Below, one piece after another: positions 45,698-53,842 of a stretch of 64,000 nt of DNA. The stretch comes from Pseudomonas vlassakiae (GTDB lineage Bacteria; Pseudomonadota; Gammaproteobacteria; Pseudomonadales; Pseudomonadaceae): contig NZ_JABWRP020000013.1 of assembly GCF_014269035.2 (NCBI RefSeq), positions 1 to 64,000 on the forward strand, given 5' to 3'. How positions within the stretch are numbered: position 1 is the stretch's first letter; each line of letters starts with the position of its first letter. Below the pieces are notes generated by a model. That model was not told where the DNA came from. It saw only the letters and a list, made by a program, of their open reading frames with translations, and did no database searches. The position numbers and the translations under genes are program-made.

Positions 45698-45995
45698 TTG
45701 TCGCAAATAGGAATGGAAGAGATCAATCTGTTTTTGTAACTACCTGATTTTGCAGATTTTTTTGAAGGCTGACCTGGCAGTCAGTCTGGAGTGGCTTTGC
45801 TTGTCGCTTTCAGGCATGTGTACTCCAAGGCGGTGCTGGAAGCAGTCTGGAGCGGTGGCATCAAGGCGCAAGGGTGAACACGTTGTCTTGGCACCTACCA
45901 AACCGTTGCGGTCGAAAGGTGATTGCCGTAACTGTTCATCCAGGCACGGCAGCAACGAGGGCGCTAAGGTAATCTCGCCCTCCGTTCATCAAGAG

Positions 45996-46979
45996 CTACG
46001 ACATAGGAGGCAAAGATCTTTTATCAATAGCATTAAATTGCTCCGCGAACCACAAGTGGAAGCGTAAGCAGGCTTTGTCATTAATTTTTTCCAGTTTCAT
46101 TGCCAAGTAAAGCTTTGTCTCATGAATGGTAGATAGCTCTTTGAACGGATTTATGAGGTTGCCGTTGGCAATCAGTGGTGCGACTTGGGTATGCCAGCCT
46201 AAAGCTACCCCTTGATGGTTGATGGCGAAGTCAATGAGCGTGCTGTAATCATCTGTTATGATGTTCGTGGTCTGTTCGAGTTTTAAGTCTTTACCCAGTT
46301 TGTGATATTCAAGCCAAGTACTCCACTCCATATGCTCATCAGTTAATTCGGAGCTATGATTCAGTAGGCTTAGCAACGCGCCGCTCGTGATGCTTTTTAC
46401 GCTTCCATCATACACGTGCTCTTCAGCATAATTAGGTGAGCAGACTGGGTAAAGATTATCAGTAACCAGTGGTGTCGAAATATATCCTGGGACTGATATT
46501 CGATTGGTAATAAAAAAATCAGGTTGAGTTCCTTGCTCGGGAGTGAAAGCATTTCTTGTAGTTTTGAGCCGCACCTCAATGTCGGAGTTGTAGTGTGCGA
46601 AAGTTGGTAGTCGGGGTACGATAAATAGCCTGGAGAGCAAGGAAGAGCAAGTCAGGGTCACTGGTCTTTTATGATTTTTGCCACTTCGAATCTTCTCGGT
46701 GGCCTGAGAGATATTGTCAAGTGACTGCTCTGCGGTTTGGAAGAGGATGCTGCCAGCGCTTGTGAGTGTTACCGATCTGCCTGTTCTCACAAATAAGTTG
46801 GTCTTGAACTCATCTTCCAGTTCTTTTATCTGGCGACTAATCGCAGCTTGAGTCACGCAAAGCGACTCTGCTGCGCGAGTAAAGCTTTGATGCTTTGCTG
46901 CTGCTACAAAGGCTCTTATGGCGTGCAGTGATGGAAGTCCGCGAAGTGTAAGGTCTGGATTGATGTGTTTAGATATCAT
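45996..46979 (-). CDS. LysR-family regulator, GcvA-like (paralogue)
   Basis: About 327 residues from the ATG at 46979 (MISKHINPDL). HTH LPSLHAIRAFVAAAKHQSFTRAAESLCVTQAAISRQIKELE is almost the same as in the 36.5 kb LysR, and the effector domain ends with HQGVALGWHTQVAPLIANG. AT-rich codon use. It lies downstream of proX; its likely targets are the betaine importer or the epimerase unit. Confidence 0.92.
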   Translation of the reverse strand: MISKHINPDLTLRGLPSLHAIRAFVAAAKHQSFTRAAESLCVTQAAISRQIKELEDEFKTNLFVRTGRSVTLTSAGSILFQTAEQSLDNISQATEKIRSGKNHKRPVTLTCSSLLSRLFIVPRLPTFAHYNSDIEVRLKTTRNAFTPEQGTQPDFFITNRISVPGYISTPLVTDNLYPVCSPNYAEEHVYDGSVKSITSGALLSLLNHSSELTDEHMEWSTWLEYHKLGKDLKLEQTTNIITDDYSTLIDFAINHQGVALGWHTQVAPLIANGNLINPFKELSTIHETKLYLAMKLEKINDKACLRFHLWFAEQFNAIDKRSLPPMS

Positions 46980-47046
46980 GACTTTTCCTGTCTTACACAT
47001 GCGGGTTGAAAACTTCCTGTTTTACTTGTGATTGCTGCAGTGGGTG

Positions 47047-47076
47047 GGTGCGAATTCGGTAGCTCAGATTCGCACC
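47047..47076 (-). terminator. hairpin after proX
   Basis: 9-bp perfect stem GGTGCGAAT / ATTCGCACC with a 12-base loop, 10 bases past the proX stop. No T tract, so partial read-through into the LysR gene is possible. Confidence 0.5.
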
Positions 47077-47085
47077 TTGATCATG

Positions 47086-48123
47086 TTATTTGGCCGCAAC
47101 TGTCGCAGCACTTCGCGAAGCTGCAATCCACTCTTCGAACTGCTGTTTGTGGGCAGTAATCCATTCTTGAGCGTGGCGGCGGATATCTGCGGGTTTGTTT
47201 TCGCCCTGCTGCATTTTCAGGTTTTGTGCGCTCTCATCAGCGGCAGTGATGTGGGCGAGAGAGAAGAACTTCAAAGCAGCTGGGTTTTTCTCTGCGAAAT
47301 TCTTGTTGAGCACTGCATTTGCCGTGTCGATAGCGAAGCCGAGATTCTTGCCTTCATAGGTGGTATTGGCAGTATTATTACCGTCCGGCAAGTCGGTTTT
47401 TGGTACCTCGAGCCATACCACGTCGCGCCCTTCTACCAGCACATTAGAGATCCATTGTGGGATCCAAGTGTAGTAGAGGATTGGTTTGCCTTCTTTAAAC
47501 TTGGTAATGGTATCTGCCATAAGTGCGAAGTATGAGCCTTGGTTAACGTTGACGGTTTTCTCCAAGTTGTAAGCTTTCATGTGATGAGCAATTACGAGCT
47601 CGCAGCCCCAGCCTGGATTACAGCCGGTCATATCAGCTTTGCCATCGCCGTCGCTATCAAAGAGCTTGGCAATTTCTGGTTTCTGCAGGTCGGTAATGTA
47701 TTTGATGTGGTATTGATCTGCAGTTTTCTTGTCAATCAGATACCCTTGCAGGATTCCAGGCATAAAGGCTCCTGCTTTTACCATAGTGTCGTCGCCACCA
47801 GCTTTTTGATAAAAGCTCGCGTGCAAGATCTCATTCATCTGGACAGTGAAGTCCGCATCGCCGTAAGCTACCGCAAGTGTCATTGTTGCGTATTCAGCTT
47901 CCTTTGGTTCTTGAATCTGATAACCGAGTTCCTTAAGGCCGGCTATAACTATTTCGCCGCGAAAGCGCTCTTCGGCAACCGTCGAGAACATCGGTGTCAC
48001 CTTCACGCCTTCGCCAGGCTTATCTGCCGAAGCGACGGAGTATGCTGAAATAAGAGTCAGAGCCAAGCCTGTTGCGCAGCTGAGCAATTTGCGGGGAAAG
48101 GTAAGTCTGTTCATAGTCTTCAC
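47086..48123 (-). CDS. proX: glycine betaine/proline betaine ABC transporter binding protein
   Basis: 345 residues with a signal peptide (MKTMNRLTFPRKLLS..., cleavage near SVASA). ProX/OpuAC family: NPGWGCELVIAHHM, NQGSYFALMADTITKFKEGKPILYYTWIPQW and KDVVWLEVPKTDLP-like VVWLEVP. Aromatic residues in GWGC and TWIPQW correspond to the Trp cage that holds the trimethylammonium or pyrrolidinium group. It gives the importer specificity for betaines. Last gene of proV-proW-proX. Confidence 0.94.
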   Translation of the reverse strand: MKTMNRLTFPRKLLSCATGLALTLISAYSVASADKPGEGVKVTPMFSTVAEERFRGEIVIAGLKELGYQIQEPKEAEYATMTLAVAYGDADFTVQMNEILHASFYQKAGGDDTMVKAGAFMPGILQGYLIDKKTADQYHIKYITDLQKPEIAKLFDSDGDGKADMTGCNPGWGCELVIAHHMKAYNLEKTVNVNQGSYFALMADTITKFKEGKPILYYTWIPQWISNVLVEGRDVVWLEVPKTDLPDGNNTANTTYEGKNLGFAIDTANAVLNKNFAEKNPAALKFFSLAHITAADESAQNLKMQQGENKPADIRRHAQEWITAHKQQFEEWIAASRSAATVAAK

Positions 48124-48170
48124 TCGTTCTTGGTTGTTTTAATTAACGCAGTAGATTTTTGAGTCGACTT

Positions 48171-49121
48171 TCAATGGCTCTTGAGAGCATTAGCGTTAGG
48201 GTTTCTGCGGAAAATGCGTACAAGCAGACCTAGTGGGCCTGTTTCATACCAGTTCCGGCTTGGGTCGTTAGTACGTTGGCCCATTGCCTGAGTCAGCCTG
48301 TCTAGGAAGATCGCCAATAGCACTAGGCCCACACCACCAACGGTTGCTAATCCCATGTCCAAGCGACCTATCCCTCGAAGCACCATTTGGCCCAATCCGC
48401 CCACCGAGATCATCGATGCGATGACCACCATGGACAGGGACAGCATAAGGGTTTGGTTTAGGCCCGCCATGATCGTCGAGGTGGCAAGGGGGAGTTGCAC
48501 ACGTGTCAGCATCTGACGAGGAGTACAGCCAAAAGCACGGGCTGCTTCGATTTTGTCTTCCGGTACCTGGCGGATGCCCAGGTTGGTCAGGCGCACTAGC
48601 GGCGGTAGAGCAAAGACGATGGTGACCAGCACGCCAGGCACGTTCCCAATACCGAACAGCATCACCACCGGCACTAGATAAACGAATGCAGGTAGGGTTT
48701 GCATCGCGTCCAGCACCGGGCGCACGACACGCTCGATAGCGTCGTTGCGCGCACTGAGGATACCCAAAGGGATGCCTATCACCGCGCAGAAGAACACGGA
48801 GGTAAGCACCAGCGCCAAGGTGGTCATGGATTCCGCCCATACCCCAATCAAACCTAGGAGCGTTAGCGTAATGAAGCTCATCAAAGCCATGCGCTTCCCC
48901 GCGACCTGCCAGCCGAGGAGGGTGGAGAGAATGATGCCGATGCTTGGGGGAATACTCTTAAGCGTGTATTCGATACCGTTGAGCACTTGGTCGATGGGCC
49001 AGCGAATGGCACGAAATACATCACGGAAGTTGTGCACCATGTAATTGAGAGTGCTTTCTACCCAGTCACCCAATGGGACTGTAGCGGATTGAAAGGGATC
49101 TAAAAGGCTGAACTCGGACAT
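48171..49121 (-). CDS. proW: glycine betaine/proline betaine ABC transporter permease
   Basis: 316 residues with about six membrane segments after a polar N-terminal tail, as in ProW. The coupling loop reads IEAARAFGCTPRQMLTRVQLPLA; GLNQTLMLSLSMVVIASMI is the family's signature stretch. It lies 22 bases after proV and 47 bases before proX. Confidence 0.95.
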   Translation of the reverse strand: MSEFSLLDPFQSATVPLGDWVESTLNYMVHNFRDVFRAIRWPIDQVLNGIEYTLKSIPPSIGIILSTLLGWQVAGKRMALMSFITLTLLGLIGVWAESMTTLALVLTSVFFCAVIGIPLGILSARNDAIERVVRPVLDAMQTLPAFVYLVPVVMLFGIGNVPGVLVTIVFALPPLVRLTNLGIRQVPEDKIEAARAFGCTPRQMLTRVQLPLATSTIMAGLNQTLMLSLSMVVIASMISVGGLGQMVLRGIGRLDMGLATVGGVGLVLLAIFLDRLTQAMGQRTNDPSRNWYETGPLGLLVRIFRRNPNANALKSH

Positions 49122-49143
49122 TTGTACTACCTCTTGAAAGTGC

Positions 49144-50316
49144 TTAAACGCGGCTCAGGGTCTGCAGCAGTTGGCTTTTGGAGATGGTGCCTTTCAGGGC
49201 ACCAGCTCTATCCAAAACAGGAACCGGGTAAGGCAGATTGGCAGCGATGTTCAGCACGTCATGGAGGGGCGTGTCGATGTAAACCGGTTGTTTTTCCCTA
49301 ACGTGATAATGCTCGGAGGGAGCACTCATAAATTGAGGGTCGAATACTTCGGTCTCTACGACATCGAGCAGCAATCCCTCCTCATCAATCAGATAGCTGT
49401 AGGGCGTGCACGCATTGGGTGACGGGGCTTTGCCGTTGAGCTTGAAGACGATTTCAGGCTTCAGGGAAGCGACATCGCCAGCTTTGAGGACGCGTGAGCT
49501 GTCGAAGCCTTTGAAGAAGGTTCGCACGTAGTCGTTCACGGGGTTGTTTATCAATTCTTGAGGGGTGCCGATCTGCACTACACGGCCGCCCTCCATGATC
49601 GCAATTCGATGGCCGATCCGAATCGCTTCTTCGATATCGTGAGAAATGAAGATGATCGTGCGTTGCTGTTCGGCCTGTAGGCGGATCAGTTCACCCTGCA
49701 TTTCGCTGCGGATCAGTGGGTCGAGGGCAGAGAACGCTTCATCCATCAGCAGGATGGTTGGGTCATTGGCGAGCGCCCGGGCCAGTCCGACCCGCTGCTG
49801 CATCCCGCCGGATAGTTGGTGGGGGTAGCTGTGTTCGTGACCGGCTAGGCCAACCTGGCTGAGTGCTTCACAGGCTCGGCTATTGCGCTCTTGTTCGGCG
49901 ACGCCGGCGATTTCTAGGCCGAAGGCAGTATTTTCCAACACGCTCATGTGCGGCATAAGAGCGAAAGACTGAAAAACCATGCCCATTTCTTTTCGGCGAA
50001 CGTCCAGCAAGTCTTTATCCGATAGACCTGTGATTTCGCGTCCATTCAAATGAATGCTACCCGAAGTGGGTTCGATCAGGCGATTGAAGAGCCGAACCAT
50101 GGTCGACTTTCCAGAGCCTGAAAGCCCCATAATCACAAAAATTTCGCCACGTTTTACGGAGAAGGTTGCATCGAAGACGCCGACCACATGGCCGGTTTTG
50201 CTGAATATTTCATTCTTATCAGCACCTTTGTTTAGCATCTCCATGGCGACGTCTGGCTTAGGCCCAAAAACCTTGAAGATATTTTTCACCGATAGGATTT
50301 CTTCGGCTTGGCTCAT
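49144..50316 (-). CDS. proV: glycine betaine/proline betaine ABC transporter ATP-binding protein
   Basis: 390 residues from the ATG at 50316 (MSQAEEILSV), which has an AGAGG site; the frame stays open 25 codons upstream without one. Walker A GLSGSGKST, signature LSGGMQQRVGLARAL, Walker B ILLMDEAFSALD. The C-terminal 110 residues form a CBS-like regulatory domain, as in ProV/OpuAA. The DKNEIFSKTGHVVGVFDATFSV stretch is the family's N-terminal pattern. First gene of the importer operon; import could serve both catabolism and osmoprotection. Confidence 0.95.
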   Translation of the reverse strand: MSQAEEILSVKNIFKVFGPKPDVAMEMLNKGADKNEIFSKTGHVVGVFDATFSVKRGEIFVIMGLSGSGKSTMVRLFNRLIEPTSGSIHLNGREITGLSDKDLLDVRRKEMGMVFQSFALMPHMSVLENTAFGLEIAGVAEQERNSRACEALSQVGLAGHEHSYPHQLSGGMQQRVGLARALANDPTILLMDEAFSALDPLIRSEMQGELIRLQAEQQRTIIFISHDIEEAIRIGHRIAIMEGGRVVQIGTPQELINNPVNDYVRTFFKGFDSSRVLKAGDVASLKPEIVFKLNGKAPSPNACTPYSYLIDEEGLLLDVVETEVFDPQFMSAPSEHYHVREKQPVYIDTPLHDVLNIAANLPYPVPVLDRAGALKGTISKSQLLQTLSRV

Positions 50317-51068
50317 ACGACTGCGACCTCTTTTTATGTTTATAACCAATAATTTTTTCGAGCTGATCAGCCTCGTCAGCGGAAACATCAATGTATTGGC
50401 AGTCTGTTCGAAAATGAACGTAAGTCAGTCGGCTACTTAAGCTAATCCCTTTTTTCTACAGGCATGTCCTTATGCACTTGCTAATTTTTAGGGTGTGCTT
50501 GTTCAATTCTTGGCAATTTGGATTCTGTTCACGCTTTGCCTTGTCTGTAGGAACAAACAAATTCACTAATTTTTTGAAACCGTCCTCGGATGTTAATCTT
50601 GAATCGTGTCGCCCTACGACTATCATGCGCCAATTTTTTGATAGCTGTATTCGACCAGGTGAGTCGGTCTGGGTGATGATTTTTTACCTCTCAAAGCAAA
50701 CAGAGGTTGGCGCACCATCATTCGGGAGTCATCCGGTGACAGACACAGCTTGTGTTTTTGTGTTTCACGCTAGGATTTCCTTATGACTGGTAATTTGCCA
50801 CTGCTTGATAGCCAGTCTAAAACTTGCATTCCATGCATTTGAATCGACATTTTTGACGGTGTACTGATGACAAAATCGAATGGCACCCGCTGAAATCATT
50901 TGGAGCCGAGGGAAGAAGAGGACGACGCTGGAGGTAATCCTGCTCACGTCAATCAGTTAGCTCATGTCACCACCTAGATGAGCTCGAGCCCAGCGATGGC
51001 ATTAGCTGGCTCGATCCTGTATTGTGAGCGAAACGTTATGATATAACATTCTTATTTAAGGCAAATTC
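50317..51068. other. promoter region of the proVWX operon; no gene seen
   Basis: 750 bases, AT-rich. No frame has a recognisable product or good ribosome site. It marks the change from the catabolic cluster to the accessory region. Confidence 0.5.
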
Positions 51069-51353
51069 ATGAGTTTTTCGGCTCAGCAGGGCAGGGTTTG
51101 GGTTTTTACTGGAGCAGCGTTGACTGCGGGTTTTGGTGGGCTCGAAGCCTCTGTGGCCGAAGAGGAGGTCAGAGCTTTAACAGAGCTGACGGCTATTGAA
51201 GTTGTAGGGGGTGGTGGTGGGGCTGATCCTATCAAGCCCTTGGTTCGTCGTGACGTCAGCAATGATCCAGAAAGCTTGCCTGCTGCGGTATCCATGCTCA
51301 CCGAGAGCGAAGCAGCTCTCTCATGGTGCCGGCAGGCTCAGCTATTCGCATAG
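51069..51353 (+). CDS. hypothetical protein, 94 residues
   Basis: ATG preceded by AAGG. Contains a glycine run (VVGGGGGADP) and acidic segments. No family recognised, no membrane segment. The frame is open on the opposite strand as well (51083-51301), so reality is uncertain. Confidence 0.4.
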   Translation: MSFSAQQGRVWVFTGAALTAGFGGLEASVAEEEVRALTELTAIEVVGGGGGADPIKPLVRRDVSNDPESLPAAVSMLTESEAALSWCRQAQLFA

Positions 51354-51493
51354 CTGACTCAGGTGTGTTTGAACGCCACTGCATAGAAATTGAACAAGAA
51401 TGGTGATGCATGCTACAAAATTTAAGTAGGGCGAGCTGAAAATGGTTTACAGTGACCCACTAATTTCATCCGGTATTCGAGGAAACAAACACT

Positions 51494-51859
51494 ATGTCCC
51501 GTCTGGCAGAGTTCCGTCAGCTTGAACAAAAGTTGGCCGCGCAACTGGCTGAGTTGGAAGCCATGAAAGGCTCCGTCGAGCTACAGAAAGAGATTGATTT
51601 TGAGACCAAACTGCGGGATCTGCTGGCCAAGTACGGCTACAGCCTGCGCGATGTCATCAACCTGCTGGATCCGCAGGCCGGCCGCCGTGCAGCGCCTGCT
51701 GCCGTAGAGAAAGCGCCGCGCCGGGCCCGCCAGGTTAAGCAATACAAAAATCCTCACTCCGGTGAGGTCATTGAAACTAAAGGCGGCAACCACTCGCGAT
51801 TGAAGGAGTGGAAGAAGGAGTATGGCTCTGACGAGGTTGAGAGCTGGGTCTCTAAGTAA
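51494..51859 (+). CDS. MvaT/TurB-family H-NS-like nucleoid protein
   Basis: 121 residues. N-terminal coiled-coil dimerisation segment (LAEFRQLEQKLAAQLAELEAMKG), middle oligomerisation part, and C-terminal DNA-binding domain QYKNPHSGEVIETKGGNH followed by LKEWKKEYG. The GGN of this AT-pincer motif is the minor-groove contact in MvaT. GAGGAAAC ribosome site. Such proteins silence AT-rich foreign DNA. Extra copies are often carried by plasmids and islands, so this may be an element-borne copy controlling the accessory region to its right. Confidence 0.93.
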   Translation: MSRLAEFRQLEQKLAAQLAELEAMKGSVELQKEIDFETKLRDLLAKYGYSLRDVINLLDPQAGRRAAPAAVEKAPRRARQVKQYKNPHSGEVIETKGGNHSRLKEWKKEYGSDEVESWVSK

Positions 51860-51876
51860 GTCGTGATAGCATGCAC

Positions 51877-51902
51877 AAAACCTCCGCTCGCGGGGTTTTT
51901 TT
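51877..51902 (+). terminator. rho-independent terminator after the MvaT-like gene
   Basis: AACC-T-CCGC / GCGGGGTT stem with a two-base loop and seven T, 18 bases past the stop. Confidence 0.8.
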
Positions 51903-52069
51903 ACGTCTCGTGAATGAGGTCTCATCTGCTGAGCACGAGTCGCTCCTTTACGCCACTTGATGCGCAGCCCAGCTGACAATGAGCCCGCCCAAGCGGGATA
52001 TGACCGATGCTTGGGCGTGTGCGGCTTGAGTAGCTTCGTCAGAAAAACGGGCTTTCTGTGAAGGTGTCA

Positions 52070-52400
52070 GGGGGTTAGGAAAAGCGACTAGAAAAAATAT
52101 TTCGACGCCCCCCTTGAAATTTTTTTTGCGGGACGGAGTATATATTTTGTAAACAACAAAAAGCAGCGCGACAGGGCTCTCTAACCGTCTCCAGCGCTGC
52201 TCCTGCGCTTCAGCCTTTACACGTCAGTTACTACCTACAATTTCTGACTTCTTTTTGATCAGGAAACTTGTCCTGACGTTTTGATTGCTCCGCTGTGGTT
52301 TGGCGCTTTTGAAAAACGTCGCTTCCTCCGGCCTTATGGCCGGCTAGCTCTGCATTTGTGCTCAAATTCAGAGCCGCCCCCATTTTTTTGAGCTGAGATC
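52070..52400 (+). other. hairpin-rich non-coding stretch, possible small RNA
   Basis: An AT-rich promoter-like block (about 52125-52160) is followed by three inverted repeats: AGCAGCGC ... GCGCTGCT (52161-52201), TCAGGA ... TCCTGA (about 52259-52276), and GCTCTG ... CAGAGC near 52352-52373, the last one followed by CCCCCATTTTTTT. No protein frame spans it. This layout, a start-like region, stem-loops and a final stem with T tract, is what a small RNA gene or a long 5' leader would look like. Confidence 0.35.
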
Positions 52401-52546
52401 GGTGGAATTCGATATACAGGCTATGGCGGGACAGAGATGGGCTTTACGACCGGCGCCAGGCTGCTTGTCTATGTCGAAAATTGGCTTGGGCTCGCTACCA
52501 CAGCGCAGGCAAACTGGTAGACGCCCGCCCACATTGAGGCTTTTCC

Positions 52547-52780
52547 ATGCAGGACGACTACAAAGCTCAGCTCACAAAAGCTACGGAAGGGCTGCGCTAC
52601 TGTGATTTGATCCTGACACCTCAAGAGGCTGATGATCTGCTGGCCCTGGTGAAAGACTTACAGGCATCGGGTATGCACCCTAGTCTCAGTGGCGTGTTCA
52701 AAACGATCCTGGAAGAGACCTGGAGCAATGATGAACCGTGGCCAACATTCTCATCAGGATCGAAGCCTGCGCTGGATTGA
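52547..52780 (+). CDS. hypothetical protein, 77 residues
   Basis: MQDDYKAQLTKATEGLRYCDLILTP... soluble, helical. GAGG lies upstream of the ATG. No family recognised. The SGVFKTILEETW segment could be an amphipathic helix. Possibly transcribed from the hairpin-rich leader before it. Confidence 0.5.
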   Translation: MQDDYKAQLTKATEGLRYCDLILTPQEADDLLALVKDLQASGMHPSLSGVFKTILEETWSNDEPWPTFSSGSKPALD

Positions 52781-52826
52781 TCTGATGCCATTTCCAGCGG
52801 GCGGATCGCCCGAATGTTCTCAGCAG

Positions 52827-53213
52827 TCAAGTCACTGGAAAGTAGAGCTGTGTTTGCTGAGCCTCCGAGGCCTGGGGTTCGTGAAGCTTGCGAGCAGTGA
52901 TGCAATGGATGGCGTTTTCCAAGCCCGGCACACCCCCGTCGCATTCCAGGCCTTCAATTTCTGAGCGAAGGTCGTGGATGAGGTCTGCCGCCGGTCTGCC
53001 GCACTCTTGGCTTAGGGTAAGAGTCAGCAGAGTCAAGGGGCTCAGCTCAAGCCGTTGGCTCACTTGTTCGAGCTTGTCCAGCGTCAGACTTGATCGAGCG
53101 CCTTCCAATTTGGACAGGAACGTCCGACTGGTATCACCAAAGTCGCGCTGCGAGAGTTTGCGCTTGCAGCGAAGCGCTCGAAGGACGATGGCGAATGATG
53201 ACTTCAATGACAT
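52827..53213 (-). CDS. XRE-family helix-turn-helix regulator
   Basis: 128 residues. HTH at about 8-66 (VLRALRCKRKLSQRDFGDTSRTFLSKLEGARSSLTLDKLEQVSQRL), Cro/CI type. The C-terminal part has no known domain. Divergent to the small coiled-coil gene at 53.4 kb. Such regulators often control island or defence genes; its target is unknown. Confidence 0.85.
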   Translation of the reverse strand: MSLKSSFAIVLRALRCKRKLSQRDFGDTSRTFLSKLEGARSSLTLDKLEQVSQRLELSPLTLLTLTLSQECGRPAADLIHDLRSEIEGLECDGGVPGLENAIHCITARKLHEPQASEAQQTQLYFPVT

Positions 53214-53404
53214 GTGCGGCTCCTTCGAATATGCCTTTCCTCAGTGATCTTGACGCTGCACCCGCCGTTCCCCCTAAGCTTCGCGACTAGCTGGCTAGGT
53301 TATTGATGGGGGCGAGCCACTTCGTCGAGATACTGTTGATGCATACAGTATATCTCGCTAAGCTCCGTAGGAGAACATTTGTACTCTTGGCAGTGAACAG
53401 CGTT

Positions 53405-53653
53405 ATGAACAACTCGGATGAGATCGTCGACGACCGCTTCGCTTTCTTTTCGCGCGAGGAGCTGTTGGAGCAGCAGTGTCTCCTCCTCCAGAGCGAGCTT
53501 GTCGTAATGGGGGAGGAGTTGACGGCCTCCCGCGAGAAAATTGCCACATTGGTCTTGATGTGGACGGGCATCAAGGAAGAGCTACGGCAAGCTGAGGCGG
53601 AGTTGAGTAACGCAAGGCAGCAGCTTGATATGAGCTCCACGGCACGATCGTAA
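53405..53653 (+). CDS. hypothetical coiled-coil protein, 82 residues
   Basis: From the ATG at 53405 (MNNSDEIVDDRFAFFS). Long heptad-rich helix (REELLEQQCLLLQSELVVMGEELTASREKIATL, then REELRQAEAELSN-like KEELRQAEAELSNARQQ). No family recognised. The upstream extension of the frame is probably not translated. Confidence 0.55.
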   Translation: MNNSDEIVDDRFAFFSREELLEQQCLLLQSELVVMGEELTASREKIATLVLMWTGIKEELRQAEAELSNARQQLDMSSTARS

Positions 53654-53842
53654 TTCCCTTTACCCTTGCTGCTCTCCGTGATGGCTTTATGATTTCACTC
53701 CGGTTACGCTCATTCGCAGCAGGGAGGAGGTGCATTGAGCTAACGCCGGAAATGCTCCGCACGGCAGATCATTGTAGGGCGATCGGATACCTACCTCGTG
53801 CTTCTTCGCTCTAAGCATTCGACTCAAACGAGGAAGGAACCC

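Noticed and set aside
45740..45955. 71-codon minus frame between the TetR operators and the LysR gene
   Set aside because: No family match and no ribosome site; might be a remnant but cannot be supported.
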